Shown piece by piece: positions 18,800-26,913 of a stretch of 55,428 bases of DNA. The position numbers and the translations under genes are program-made. Each line of letters opens with the position of its first letter. Positions within the stretch are counted from its first letter, which is position 1. Below the pieces are notes generated by a model. It was not told the DNA's origin. It worked only from the letters and a program-made list of their open reading frames with translations, and searched no databases. Where the stretch lies: the NCBI GenBank assembly GCA_031395645.1, contig JANNJM010000019.1, positions 1-55,428 on the forward strand, in the 5' to 3' direction. This stretch comes from SHZI01 sp031395645. Its GTDB lineage: Bacteria; Pseudomonadota; Gammaproteobacteria; Steroidobacterales; GCA-2729495.

Positions 18800-18922
18800 C
18801 CGCCTGTCGTCAGGCCCGCCCGGGGCCCGGCGAAGCGCTGGCAAAGTGCGGCCTGCGTCACGCAGCCAGAGCAGGCCCCGGGGTTACCGTGCCGTCTGGT
18901 CAACGACTCGCCGGAGCTACTA

Positions 18923-19189
18923 GTGAGCTGGCTGCGATTCTTCAGGAAAGACGCCGGGGAGACGCCGGCCCAGGCGGCGCCTGTGAGCCCGCCGACTACT
19001 AATAAGCCCAAGGCCGAGGCCGGTGCAGGCTACGGTGCAAATCCCTACGACACCTACACCTGGGAGCTGCACACCGAGCCGGACGGCGAGCGCCAGCTGA
19101 AGCGGGCGCACCTCGTTGACAGTCGCCCCAAGCAGGACGGCGAAACCTTCAATCCCTACGACACCGGCAAGTTCAGCGGCGGCTGGTAG
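18923..19189 (+). CDS. Small NPYDT-repeat protein, unknown
   Basis: An 88-residue protein starting at GTG 18923, with GGAG eight bases upstream. It has no signal peptide or membrane helix. The middle is Pro/Ala/Lys-rich, and NPYDT occurs twice (NPYDTYTW and NPYDTGKF), ending FSGGW. I do not recognise a family. The coding end is part of a 17-base tandem repeat that also repeats the stop codon. The good ribosome site and consistent codon use make it likely to be real. Confidence 0.65.
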   Translation: MSWLRFFRKDAGETPAQAAPVSPPTTNKPKAEAGAGYGANPYDTYTWELHTEPDGERQLKRAHLVDSRPKQDGETFNPYDTGKFSGGW

Positions 19190-19223
19190 TCAGCGGCGGC
19201 TGGTAGTCAGCGTCGGCTGTTAG
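19173..19223 (+). repeat. Three 17-bp tandem repeats across a stop codon
   Basis: TCAGCGGCGGCTGGTAG occurs at 19173-19189, again identically at 19190-19206, and with two changes at 19207-19223. The first copy encodes the last residues and TAG stop of the small NPYDT protein. Since 17 is not a multiple of 3, extra copies fall in other frames. Confidence 0.85.
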
Positions 19224-19982
19224 TCAGGCGGCGCGTCGGCGCGCGAAGCCAAGTGCGCCAAACGCGGAGGCCAACAGCATGGCCGCAGCCGGCACTGGCA
19301 CCACCGCGATGTCGCCGTCGAGCACTGCCCAGACGGGCTGAAGAGTGGTCTTGAGGCGCGGTCCCTGGCCGCCGGACGGCATGCCGAAATACCAGGCATT
19401 CGTCGGGACGTTCACGACCGTCAGGCCCGTCCAGTACAGGTTATTCACCAGGTTGCTAAACGGACCGGTGTTGCTCAGGCCGTAACCGGGCACCGGGCTG
19501 AAACCGCTGGGATCGAAGAACGCCAGGTTGCCCAGCGTGTCGTAGAACATGGACGCCATTTCCGAATAGTTGGGATTGGCGGTGCGGACGGTGTTGTAAC
19601 CACAGTCCTGGCCGACCACGGCGAAGCGATCGACGCAGCCGTTGTTGTCGATGTCGATCATCGTCGGCATGCGCCAGGTCGTGGCACCCAGGTAGCTCGC
19701 GGCGTTCATGGCCGTGATCCAGTCGCCCGCGGTCGTCCAGCTCATCCAACCCTGCTGTGGCGGGGTATTGCTGATGCCCGCGACGCCAAAGGTGTTGCTC
19801 GCCGCCAGATTGGCGTCGGCCAGCCAGGTGATGTTCAGAGTGGTGTCGTAGTAGGCCTGGTAGTCGCTGCCGCTCGGCGTAACGGGCAAGCGGCCGAGCA
19901 GTGCGGCCTGCGCCGACGAGGACAGCGCCGAGAGGGACAGCAGGGATGCAGTCATGACGATTGCGGCGCGGTTTCTGAACAT
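19224..19982 (-). CDS. VPxPA-CTERM surface protein with Lcl-like domain
   Basis: The ATG at 19982 follows AGGAG and starts a signal peptide (MFRNRAAIVMTASLLSLSALSSSAQA); the frame further upstream is not coding. The 252-residue protein ends VPVPAAAMLLASAFGALGFARRRAA: a VPxPA motif, a hydrophobic helix and a basic tail, the sorting signal processed by exosortases. The segment TLNITWLADANLA...WRMPTMIDIDNNGCVD resembles the DUF1566/Lcl domain common in PEP-CTERM proteins. It is a third putative substrate of the exosortases encoded at 22981 and 43038. Confidence 0.85.
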   Translation of the reverse strand: MFRNRAAIVMTASLLSLSALSSSAQAALLGRLPVTPSGSDYQAYYDTTLNITWLADANLAASNTFGVAGISNTPPQQGWMSWTTAGDWITAMNAASYLGATTWRMPTMIDIDNNGCVDRFAVVGQDCGYNTVRTANPNYSEMASMFYDTLGNLAFFDPSGFSPVPGYGLSNTGPFSNLVNNLYWTGLTVVNVPTNAWYFGMPSGGQGPRLKTTLQPVWAVLDGDIAVVPVPAAAMLLASAFGALGFARRRAA

Positions 19983-20134
19983 GGCGGTCGACGCTCCTGG
20001 GCGGCAGGAAATCCTGGCCCGGTGATCTTGTTGTAGGGTGTAGTGGATCCTAATGCAGAATTGACCGGGACGGAATACCGCGCCCCAGCCGGCAGGCGAC
20101 ATAATGCCCGGCACACTCAGTGCGTGACTGCCGG

Positions 20135-20896
20135 TCAGAGGCGCAGGGCGCCGTCCACCTCGAAGCAGCGTCCCGAAATGTAGTCGTTCTCCAGGATGAA
20201 CTCGACGGTGTGGGCAATCTGGTCCGGTTCGCCCATGCGCTTCAGCGGTATGCCTGCGGTAAGCTTCTCCCGCGCGTCGGGCTTCATGGCCGCCACCATT
20301 TCGGTGTTGATGAAGCCGGGCGCAATCGCTGCGGCGCGGATGTTGTAGCGGGCCAGCTCCTTGGCCCAGGTCGTTGCCATTGCCGCCACGCCAGCCTTCG
20401 CCGCCGCGTAGTTGGTCTGCCCCATGTTGCCGGCCCGCGAGATGCTGGAAATATTGATGATCACGCCGGGGTTGCCCCCGACGATCATGCGTTCCGCGGC
20501 CTCGCGGCCGCAGAGGAACACCCCGGTCAGGTTCACGTCGATCACGGTCTGCCACTGCGCGAGGCTCATTTTCGATTCGACGGCGCCATCCCTGAACTTG
20601 ATCAGCAGTCCGTCCCGGGTGATGCCGGCATTGTTCACGAGCGCATGCACGGCCCCGAAACGGGCGACGATGCCGTCGAAAGTGCGAATAACGTCTGCTT
20701 CACTGGCCACGTTGGCCCCGGCGCAGTGCACGGTGGCGCCCAGTTCCCGGCATTTCGCGGCGATGGGTTCCAGGTCGCCGGCCTGGAGGTCGATCAACGC
20801 CAGCTGGGGCTGGTGCCGGGCCAGGCGCAGGGCCATGGCGGCACCCAGGCCCCGGGCGGCGCCAGTAATCACAAGGGTCTTGTTCGCGAGTTCCAT
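20135..20896 (-). CDS. Short-chain dehydrogenase/reductase, FabG-like
   Basis: This 253-residue classical SDR has the cofactor motif TGAARGLGAA, NNAG (about 88), the catalytic Ser in ISSIS, and Tyr/Lys in NYAAAKAG. It ends with GRCFEVDGALRL, close to the FabG-type terminus. It should reduce a 3-oxoacyl thioester or a similar ketone with NAD(P)H. It stands alone on the minus strand beside the VPxPA-CTERM gene, with about 150 bases between them, so no pathway follows from context. Confidence 0.9.
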   Translation of the reverse strand: MELANKTLVITGAARGLGAAMALRLARHQPQLALIDLQAGDLEPIAAKCRELGATVHCAGANVASEADVIRTFDGIVARFGAVHALVNNAGITRDGLLIKFRDGAVESKMSLAQWQTVIDVNLTGVFLCGREAAERMIVGGNPGVIINISSISRAGNMGQTNYAAAKAGVAAMATTWAKELARYNIRAAAIAPGFINTEMVAAMKPDAREKLTAGIPLKRMGEPDQIAHTVEFILENDYISGRCFEVDGALRL

Positions 20897-20956
20897 GGAA
20901 TCTCCGGCGTGCGGGGCTGTGCACTAAGATGAGGACGCCCGCGATGCTACCGGGAT

Positions 20957-21258
20957 TCTTGTGCGCCGCAAGAGCAGCCGGGTGACCGGAGGTCGGTCAA
21001 CGATCGATCTCGATCATCGCGGTTATGTAAAGAAACCCGTTACCGGTGCAAAGGCCTCGTGTAGAGTCCCATTACCGAAAAGTAAGGTAAAAGCCAAATC
21101 GGGCGCGAGCCCGCTGCGGAAAGCCAAGAGTCTTCTACCGCGAATCCTGAGCAACAACAGGAGCGCGGATCCTAAAAGGGGGAGGAAGACAGTCAGGTTG
21201 CCCTTCCAGGACGGTAAGAAGTAAAAGCCTTCCCCATAATTTTTCTGGAGGACTATTA
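20957..21258 (+). promoter_or_regulatory. Promoter and structured leader of VPxPA-CTERM gene 1
   Basis: This region is closely repeated before the paralogous gene (21937-22206). Both copies keep TTACC-N9-GGTAA (here 21074-21092). Both also keep nested complementary segments: GTCTTC (21130-21135) with GAAGAC (21185-21190), CCGCG (21138-21142) with CGCGG (21164-21168), and CCTG (21146-21149) with CAGG (21058-form at 21158-21161). GGGGGAGG (21178-21185) can instead pair with CCTTCCCC (21228-21235) just before the ribosome site (GGAG, 21247-21250). That mutually exclusive pairing suggests an RNA that controls translation. An open frame at 20961-21224 here is not a credible gene. Confidence 0.6.
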
Positions 21259-21873
21259 ATGAAGAAGTTACTTGCCGTTGCGGTGCTGGGCCTCGTGTCC
21301 GTCTCCGCCAACGCTGCCGGCTCTTACGTGCTGACTGTCGTCAACGCCTACAACCCGTTTTCGGGCGCCGGTACTGCCGTAGTCGCCGGCCCGATCGCGA
21401 CGGGCGGTTCGGCCACGGTTGACGGTGGCGGCAACGTGTCGGCCACGGGCATCCAGCACTCCTTCAACAACGTCAATGCCACCTACAACTACACGGGTGG
21501 TATCTGGTCGGCTGTGGTGGGTGGGACTTCCGTCACGCACTCCGAGACCTGCGTTCAGGCTGCGGGCAACACGACCTGCTCGTCTCCTCAGAGTGGCCTG
21601 GCTGGCCTGTACACCACGGGCCTCCAGAATGGCGGCGCTGCTAGCGCTGCTTGCTCCCCGAATGCGTTCTTCGGTGCTGGTGCCTGCGACCGCGTGTCGA
21701 TTACTGAAGTCGCTGGTGTCTCGCTGACGATTGTCGAACAGTCTGAGTTCGCGATTGCCGGCCTGGCCTCTGGCTACATCTACCGCTTCACCGCCGTGCC
21801 GGTGCCTGCTGCTGTCTGGCTGTTCGGTTCCGCGCTGGGCCTGCTCGGCCTGCGTCGCCGCGTCGCCAAGTAA
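21259..21873 (+). CDS. VPxPA-CTERM surface protein, paralog 1
   Basis: A 204-residue secreted protein with signal peptide MKKLLAVAVLGLVSVSANA and a C-terminal sorting signal: VPVPAAVWLFGSALGLLGLRRRVAK (motif, helix, basic tail). The mature part is rich in Gly, Ser, Thr, Asn and Val, contains four cysteines, and has sequons NAT, NYT and NTT. It should be cut and anchored by an XrtD-type exosortase. Paralog 2 at 22207 is nearly identical in length and sequence. The start is fixed by a GGAG eight bases upstream. Function beyond surface structure is unknown. Confidence 0.9.
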   Translation: MKKLLAVAVLGLVSVSANAAGSYVLTVVNAYNPFSGAGTAVVAGPIATGGSATVDGGGNVSATGIQHSFNNVNATYNYTGGIWSAVVGGTSVTHSETCVQAAGNTTCSSPQSGLAGLYTTGLQNGGAASAACSPNAFFGAGACDRVSITEVAGVSLTIVEQSEFAIAGLASGYIYRFTAVPVPAAVWLFGSALGLLGLRRRVAK

Positions 21874-21890
21874 GACCAAAGCCTTTGCTT

Positions 21891-21940
21891 GGGGCTTCGG
21901 CCCCAGTGGAAAACCCCGCCGCAAGGCGGGGTTTTTTTTT
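21891..21940 (+). terminator. Double-hairpin intrinsic terminator 1
   Basis: GGGGCTTCGGCCCC (21891-21904) forms a TTCG-loop hairpin, followed by CCCCGCCGCAAGGCGGGG (21914-21931) and a run of nine T. The second hairpin with the T run is a textbook intrinsic terminator. It ends the first VPxPA-CTERM unit, and the same arrangement follows paralog 2. Confidence 0.93.
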
Positions 21941-22206
21941 GCGGCACGAGAGCAGTCGGGTGACCACATGTCGGTCGAAGATCGGCCTGAATCATCGCGG
22001 TGATGTAAAAAGGCCGTTCCGGCTCCAAGGGTCTCAGGTAGTGTCGCAATTACCGAAAAGTAAGGTAATGCCCAGAGTCTTCTGCCGCGAATCCTGAGCA
22101 ACAGCAGGAGCGCGGATCCTCAAAGGGGGAGGAAGACAGTCAGGTTGCCCTTCCAGGACGGTCAAGAATTCAAAGCCTTCCCCATAAATATTCTGGAGGA
22201 TTCTTA
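21937..22206 (+). promoter_or_regulatory. Promoter and structured leader of VPxPA-CTERM gene 2
   Basis: This is the second copy of the leader at 20957-21258. TTACC-N9-GGTAA lies at 22050-22068, GTCTTC at 22077-22082 pairs with GAAGAC at 22132-22137, and the enclosed CCGCG/CGCGG and CCTG/CAGG stems are kept. The GGGGGAGG and CCTTCCCC segments are also kept. It lacks the 33-base hairpin insertion seen in copy 1. Conservation over an untranslated leader supports a regulatory RNA or operator role. Confidence 0.6.
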
Positions 22207-22824
22207 ATGAAGAAGTTACTTGCCATTGCGGTGCTGGGCATGGTGTCCGTCTCCGCCAATGCCGCGGGCTCTTACGTACTTTCTGTCGTCAACGCCTACA
22301 ACCCGTTTTCGGGCGCCGGTACTGCCGTGGTCTCCGGCCCGATCGCGACGGGTGGTTCGGCCACGGTTGACGGTTTCGGCAACGTGTCGGGCTCCGGCAT
22401 CCAGTTCTCGTTCGTCAACACCAATGCCACCTTCAACTACACGGGTGGTATCTGGTCGGCGGTGGTGGGTAATACTTCCGTCACGCACTCTGAGACCTGC
22501 GTCGAGGCTGCGGGCAACACGACCTGCTCGTCTGTCGTGAGTGGCCTGGCCGGTCTGTGGAACTCCGGCCAGCAGAACGGTGGCCTGGCTACCAACCCGG
22601 GCTGCGCTCCAAATGCGTTCTTCGGTGCTGGTAACTGCGACCGCGTGTCGATTGCTGAAGTCGCTGGTGTCTCGCTGACGATCGTCGAACAGTCCGAGTT
22701 CGCGATCCCCGGCCTGGCCTCTGGCTACATCTACCGCTTCACCGCCGTGCCGGTGCCTGCTGCTGTCTGGCTGTTCGGTTCCGCGCTGGGCCTGCTCGGC
22801 CTGCGTCGCCGCGTCGCCCAGTAA
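22207..22824 (+). CDS. VPxPA-CTERM surface protein, paralog 2
   Basis: A 205-residue paralog of the protein at 21259, with signal peptide MKKLLAIAVLGMVSVSANA and the same C-terminal VPVPAAVWLFG helix and RRRVAQ tail. Most changes cluster in the central region (GLWNSGQQNGGLATNPGCAPN), while the termini are almost unchanged. Sequons NAT, NYT, NTS and NTT are present. Leader, gene and terminator were duplicated as one unit of about 0.95 kb. Expected to be an exosortase substrate; role unknown. Confidence 0.9.
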   Translation: MKKLLAIAVLGMVSVSANAAGSYVLSVVNAYNPFSGAGTAVVSGPIATGGSATVDGFGNVSGSGIQFSFVNTNATFNYTGGIWSAVVGNTSVTHSETCVEAAGNTTCSSVVSGLAGLWNSGQQNGGLATNPGCAPNAFFGAGNCDRVSIAEVAGVSLTIVEQSEFAIPGLASGYIYRFTAVPVPAAVWLFGSALGLLGLRRRVAQ

Positions 22825-22852
22825 CACTGAAGCAAGACCAAGGCCTTTGCCT

Positions 22853-22902
22853 GGGGCTTCGGCCCCAGTGGAAAAAGCCCCGCCGCAAGGCGGGTTTTTT
22901 TT
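22853..22902 (+). terminator. Double-hairpin intrinsic terminator 2
   Basis: GGGGCTTCGGCCCC (22853-22866) is followed by CCCGCCGCAAGGCGGG (22879-22894) and eight T. It matches terminator 1 and separates the VPxPA-CTERM units from the exosortase-rml operon. Confidence 0.93.
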
Positions 22903-22980
22903 ACGTGGCCGGCAATCTGCGACCCGCTCCCGCTGCGCGGCGCGGGCTTCGTGCATAATTTGTCCCGGCCAATAGAACGA

Positions 22981-24627
22981 GTGCAGAGTCGCAAGAACCA
23001 GGCCGTGGACAAACCCTTGCAAGCAACCACCAACCCGGCCTCGCCGCCGGGCAGCCCCTTCGGCCCCTGGATCGCCGCCGGTGCAATCGCGCTCGGCCTG
23101 CTCGTCCTGTTCCGGTCCGGCCTGTCCCAGATGGTGTTCTCCGAGTGGCTCTCGCCGGAATACAACCACGCCTATTTCATACCGGTCGTGGCCTTGTACC
23201 TGGTCTGGCTGAAAGCGGCTGATCTGGGCCGCCAGGCCTGGCAGCCCGCTCTGGCCGGCGTCGGCCTGATGCTGGTTGCCCTCCTGCTGCTGCTGCTGGG
23301 CGAACTCTCGGCCGTCTACACCATTACGCACTACGCCTTCGTGCTGGCGCTCTGGGGTGTTGCCTGGACGGTGCTGGGCACGCGCGGTGCGCTGCTCATA
23401 TGGACGGCGCTCGTCTATCTGCTCTTCATGGTGCCACTCCCGGACGTCATCGAGTTTCGCCTGTCGGGCGAGCTGCAGCTGATCTCCTCGGCGCTGGGTG
23501 TGGCCGTGATCCGTGCCTTCGGCGTGCCGGCGCTCCTGCAGGGCAATGTGATTGACCTCGGCGTCTACCAGCTCCAGGTCGTGGAAGCCTGCAGCGGCCT
23601 GCGCTACCTCTTTCCGCTGATGAGCTTCGGTTTCTTGAGTGCCGTGCTCTTTCACGGCAAGGCCTGGCAGCGGGTCTGCCTGTTCCTCTCCGCCATTCCG
23701 ATCACGGTGTTCATGAACAGCTTTCGCATCGGCGTCATCGGTGTGCTCGTGGATCGTTTCGGCAGCGAACAGGCCGAAGGATTCCTGCACCTCTTCGAGG
23801 GCTGGGTCGTGTTCATGGCCTGCCTCGGGCTGCTGTTTCTTGAAATACTGCTGTTCGCCCGTCTCAACGGGCAGAAATTCGCCAACGCCTTCGGCCTGGA
23901 CACGCCGCCGGCCGCCGACCTGTTCGCACTGTTTGCCCGGCCGCGGCTGACCACGCCGGTGACTGCGCTGGCAGTACTCGTGGTCGCAGCCGCGGCGGTG
24001 TCTGCCGGCATCGGCCGGCCGCAGGACGTGGTTCCGGAGCGTGCCAGCCTGGCGGGATTCCCGCTGCGGGTGGTCGACTGGCGCGGGCAGTTCACGGCGC
24101 CGGACCCCGCACAGCTGGCGCAGCTCAAGGTGACGGATCACGTGGCTGCGGTCTACGCCCGCAGCGACCGCGTGCCCGTGGACCTGTGGATTGCCTACTA
24201 CGAATCCCAGCGCAAGGGCGTGGCGGTGCATTCGCCCCGGGCCTGCCTGCCGGGCGGTGGCTGGCGCCAGGATGAGTTCGGGGACCACGAAGTGCAGGGC
24301 GTCGGCGTCAATGGCCAGCCGCTAATGGTCAATCGTGCCGTGCTCAGCATGGAGAAGGACCGGGTGCTGGTTTACTACTGGTTTCTCCAGCAGGGCTACG
24401 TCGTGCGCAACGAGTTCGCCGTCAAGGGCTACATCTTCTGGAATTCGCTGACGAAGAATCGCACGGATGGTGCGCTCATTCGCGTCATTACCACGCTCGC
24501 CGAGGGCGAGGAGCTGGCCGCCGCGGACCAGCGCCTCGGGGACTTCGTGCGCGCCATCGATCCGTCACTGAACTACTTCCTGCCACAGCAATCCACCACG
24601 CTGCGGGTTGCCGCGGCGGCGCCGTGA
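22981..24627 (+). CDS. xrtD: XrtD-type exosortase fused to EpsI domain (copy 1)
   Basis: I used the GTG at 22981 (548 residues); GTGs at 22951 and 23005 are alternatives and none has a strong ribosome site. About eight membrane helices carry the exosortase triad: Cys204 (VVEACSGLRYL), Arg249 (MNSFRIGVIG) and His270 (EGFLHLFEG). After about residue 330 an EpsI-type extracytoplasmic domain follows, with HSPRACLPGGGW and the terminal NRTDGALIRV. Exosortases cut VPxPA/PEP-CTERM signals and transfer the protein to the surface. Its stop overlaps the rmlA start by 4 bases, so it heads a translationally coupled operon. Confidence 0.92.
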   Translation: MQSRKNQAVDKPLQATTNPASPPGSPFGPWIAAGAIALGLLVLFRSGLSQMVFSEWLSPEYNHAYFIPVVALYLVWLKAADLGRQAWQPALAGVGLMLVALLLLLLGELSAVYTITHYAFVLALWGVAWTVLGTRGALLIWTALVYLLFMVPLPDVIEFRLSGELQLISSALGVAVIRAFGVPALLQGNVIDLGVYQLQVVEACSGLRYLFPLMSFGFLSAVLFHGKAWQRVCLFLSAIPITVFMNSFRIGVIGVLVDRFGSEQAEGFLHLFEGWVVFMACLGLLFLEILLFARLNGQKFANAFGLDTPPAADLFALFARPRLTTPVTALAVLVVAAAAVSAGIGRPQDVVPERASLAGFPLRVVDWRGQFTAPDPAQLAQLKVTDHVAAVYARSDRVPVDLWIAYYESQRKGVAVHSPRACLPGGGWRQDEFGDHEVQGVGVNGQPLMVNRAVLSMEKDRVLVYYWFLQQGYVVRNEFAVKGYIFWNSLTKNRTDGALIRVITTLAEGEELAAADQRLGDFVRAIDPSLNYFLPQQSTTLRVAAAAP

Positions 24628-25505
24628 CTTACAAGGGCATCATCCTGGCCGGCGGTACGGGCACCCGGCTGTACCCGGCGACGCTGGCCGTCAGCAAGCA
24701 GCTGCTGCCGGTCTACGACAAGCCGATGATCTACTACCCGCTCGCCACGCTCATGCTGGCGGGCATCCGCGAGATCCTCGTGATCAGCACCCCGCTGGAC
24801 CTGCCGCAGTACCGGCGGTTGCTGGGTGATGGGCGGGACTGGGGGCTGTCGCTCGAATATGCAGAGCAGGCGCAGCCGGCCGGTCTTGCCCAGGCCTTCC
24901 TGATCGCGCGGGAGTTCCTGGCGGACGGGCCCGCCTGCCTGATCCTGGGCGACAACATTTTTTACGGTCACGGGCTGCCCGAGCAGCTGCGCGCCGCTGC
25001 CGGTCGCTCCAGTGGTGCGACGGTCTTTGCATACTACGTCCGCGATCCGGAGCGCTACGGGGTGGTCGAGTTCGGCCCGGACGGCACGGCCGTCGGCATC
25101 GAGGAAAAGCCGGCCCATCCGCAGTCCAGCTATGCCGTGACGGGGCTGTATTTCTACGACGCCGGTGTGGTTGCCATCGCGGAGGCGGTCCGCCCCTCCG
25201 CCCGCGGCGAGCTGGAGATCTCGGACGTCAATGCCGTCTATCTGCAGCGTGGCCAGCTGCGCGTCGAGAAGCTGGGGCGCGGCGTCGCCTGGCTCGACAC
25301 CGGCACCCACGAGGCGCTGATGCAGGCCTCGACCTTCATCGAGGTGGTTGAATCGCGGCAGGGCCTCAAGGTGTGTTGTCCGGAGGAAGTGGCCTTTCGA
25401 CAGGGCTATATCGGGCAGGCCCAGTTGCTGCGGCTCGCGGACCGGTACGAACAGAATGCCTATGGGCGCTACCTGAGGCGTCTCGCCGCGGGTGATTCGC
25501 CGTGA
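24624..25505 (+). CDS. rmlA: Glucose-1-phosphate thymidylyltransferase
   Basis: A 293-residue protein with the nucleotidyltransferase signature LAGGTGTRLYPATLAVSKQLLPVYDKPMIYYPL at the N-terminus, LGDNIFYG near residue 110, and length and C-terminus as in RmlA. It makes dTDP-glucose from dTTP and glucose-1-phosphate, the first step of dTDP-L-rhamnose synthesis, in the cytoplasm. The start is GTG within a GTGA overlap with the exosortase stop; a similar overlap links it to rmlC. Confidence 0.96.
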   Translation: MTYKGIILAGGTGTRLYPATLAVSKQLLPVYDKPMIYYPLATLMLAGIREILVISTPLDLPQYRRLLGDGRDWGLSLEYAEQAQPAGLAQAFLIAREFLADGPACLILGDNIFYGHGLPEQLRAAAGRSSGATVFAYYVRDPERYGVVEFGPDGTAVGIEEKPAHPQSSYAVTGLYFYDAGVVAIAEAVRPSARGELEISDVNAVYLQRGQLRVEKLGRGVAWLDTGTHEALMQASTFIEVVESRQGLKVCCPEEVAFRQGYIGQAQLLRLADRYEQNAYGRYLRRLAAGDSP

Positions 25506-26050
25506 AGGTGGAGGCCACCACGCTGCCCGGCGTGCTGCTGATTCACCCGACTGTTTTCGAGGATGCCCGGGGCTATCTCGTGGAGACCTGGCAGCGCGAC
25601 CGCTATGAGCAGGCGGGCCTGCCCACAGACTTCGTGCAGGACAATGAAAGCGGCTCGGTGCGCCACACGCTGCGCGGCCTGCACCACCAGCTGGGCACTC
25701 CGCAGGGCAAGCTCGTGCGGGTGATCGAGGGCGAGGTCTTCGACGTTGCCGTCGATATCCGCCGCAGTTCGGAACACTTCGGCCGCTGGTTTGGAACCAT
25801 CCTGTCGGCGCAGAACCGGGCGCAGCTCTGGGTACCGCCCGGCTTCGCGCACGGCTTCCTCGTGCTGAGCGAACACGCCGTGGTGGTCTACAAATGCACG
25901 GCGTTCTATTCGCCGGCCGATGAACGCACCATTCTCTGGAACGATCCCGAGCTCGCCATCGACTGGCCGCTGGCGGCGGGGGCAAGCCCGCTGGTATCGA
26001 TCCGCGACGGGCAGGGTGTGCGACTCAGTGCCGCCGGGCTTTTTCCGTGA
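25502..26050 (+). CDS. rmlC: dTDP-4-dehydrorhamnose 3,5-epimerase
   Basis: A 182-residue cupin-fold epimerase. The catalytic His lies in RHTLRGLHHQLG (about residue 62), followed by GKLVRVIEGEVFDVAVDIRRSS and the tyrosine region AVVVYKCTAFYSPADE. It epimerises C3 and C5 of dTDP-4-keto-6-deoxyglucose. LHHQ replaces the more common LHYQ. GTGA overlaps join it to rmlA and rmlD. Confidence 0.95.
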   Translation: MKVEATTLPGVLLIHPTVFEDARGYLVETWQRDRYEQAGLPTDFVQDNESGSVRHTLRGLHHQLGTPQGKLVRVIEGEVFDVAVDIRRSSEHFGRWFGTILSAQNRAQLWVPPGFAHGFLVLSEHAVVVYKCTAFYSPADERTILWNDPELAIDWPLAAGASPLVSIRDGQGVRLSAAGLFP

Positions 26051-26913
26051 GAGTCCTCGTCACGGGAGCGGCTGGTCAGCTCGGGGCTGCAATCTGCAGA
26101 CTGGTACCGGCAGGTGTAGAGCTCACGCGGGCGGACCGTGGGACGCTCGACATCACGAAGGCTGCCGACGTGTCGGCAGCGCTCTCGGATCAGTGTATCG
26201 AGGTGGTCATCAACTGCGCGGGTTACACGCGCGTGGATGCGGCCGAGGATGAGCAGGAAGCCGCGTTCGCCGTCAACGCGACCGGTGTGCGCAATCTGGC
26301 CCAGGCCGCCCGCGAGGCTGGCGCCAGGGTGCTGCACTTTTCCACCGACTACGTGTTCGCGGGCGACGCCGGCCGGCCCTACCGAACCGATGACCTGCCG
26401 CGCCCGGTCAACCAGTACGGCGCGACAAAGCTCGAGGGCGAGCGCGCCTTGCAGGCCAGCGGCGCCGACGCCGTCATCATCCGCACGGCCTGGATCTACT
26501 CCCGGACCGAGGCAAGTTTTCTCGGCAAGATCCTGGCCCGGCTGCGTCGCGACGGCGAAGCACGGGTGGTTAACGACCAGGTGGGTACGCCGACCAGCGC
26601 GACGCAACTGGCCGCCTTCACCTGGCAATTGCTCCGCCGGCCGGAGATCAGCGGCTGCCTGCACTGGACCGACGGCGGCGTGGCCAGCTGGTACGACTTT
26701 GCCGTGGCCATCGCGGAGGAGGCCACGTTGCGGGGCATGCTCGCGCCCGGGGCGCGCGTGGAGCCCGTTGCCGCGGCCGGTTACCCCACGCGCGCCCGCC
26801 GGCCGGCCTTCAGCGTGCTGGACAAGCACGCCACCAGCCTGAAACTGGGCGAAACGCCGTTGCACTGGCGCCAGGCCCTGCGTGCGGTGCTGGAGGAGGG
26901 CCCGGTTGCGTAG
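26047..26913 (+). CDS. rmlD: dTDP-4-dehydrorhamnose reductase
   Basis: A 288-residue extended SDR with the cofactor motif VTGAAGQLGAAI, INCAGYTRVDAAED, the catalytic segment HFSTDYVFAGDAG, and Tyr/Lys in NQYGATKLEGE. It performs the last reduction to dTDP-L-rhamnose using NADPH. The start is GTG in an overlap with the rmlC stop. The 3' end contains the GGAGGAGGG ribosome site for rmlB. Confidence 0.95.
   Translation: MRVLVTGAAGQLGAAICRLVPAGVELTRADRGTLDITKAADVSAALSDQCIEVVINCAGYTRVDAAEDEQEAAFAVNATGVRNLAQAAREAGARVLHFSTDYVFAGDAGRPYRTDDLPRPVNQYGATKLEGERALQASGADAVIIRTAWIYSRTEASFLGKILARLRRDGEARVVNDQVGTPTSATQLAAFTWQLLRRPEISGCLHWTDGGVASWYDFAVAIAEEATLRGMLAPGARVEPVAAAGYPTRARRPAFSVLDKHATSLKLGETPLHWRQALRAVLEEGPVA

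Noticed and set aside
21030..21092. Cyclic-di-GMP (GEMM) riboswitch in the VPxPA-CTERM leader
   Set aside because: GCAAAG and TTACCG pieces are reminiscent, but the conserved first-stem GCAAACC and the spacing are absent, and copy 2 lacks GCAAAG.
20961..21224. Open frame of 87 residues before VPxPA-CTERM gene 1
   Set aside because: It covers the duplicated leader; the same frame is not preserved in the second copy and the peptide is basic and low in protein character, so it is regulatory sequence.
21935..21990. Sigma-54 promoter before VPxPA-CTERM gene 2
   Set aside because: GGCAC occurs, but no GC element at the required spacing follows, and copy 1 does not share it.
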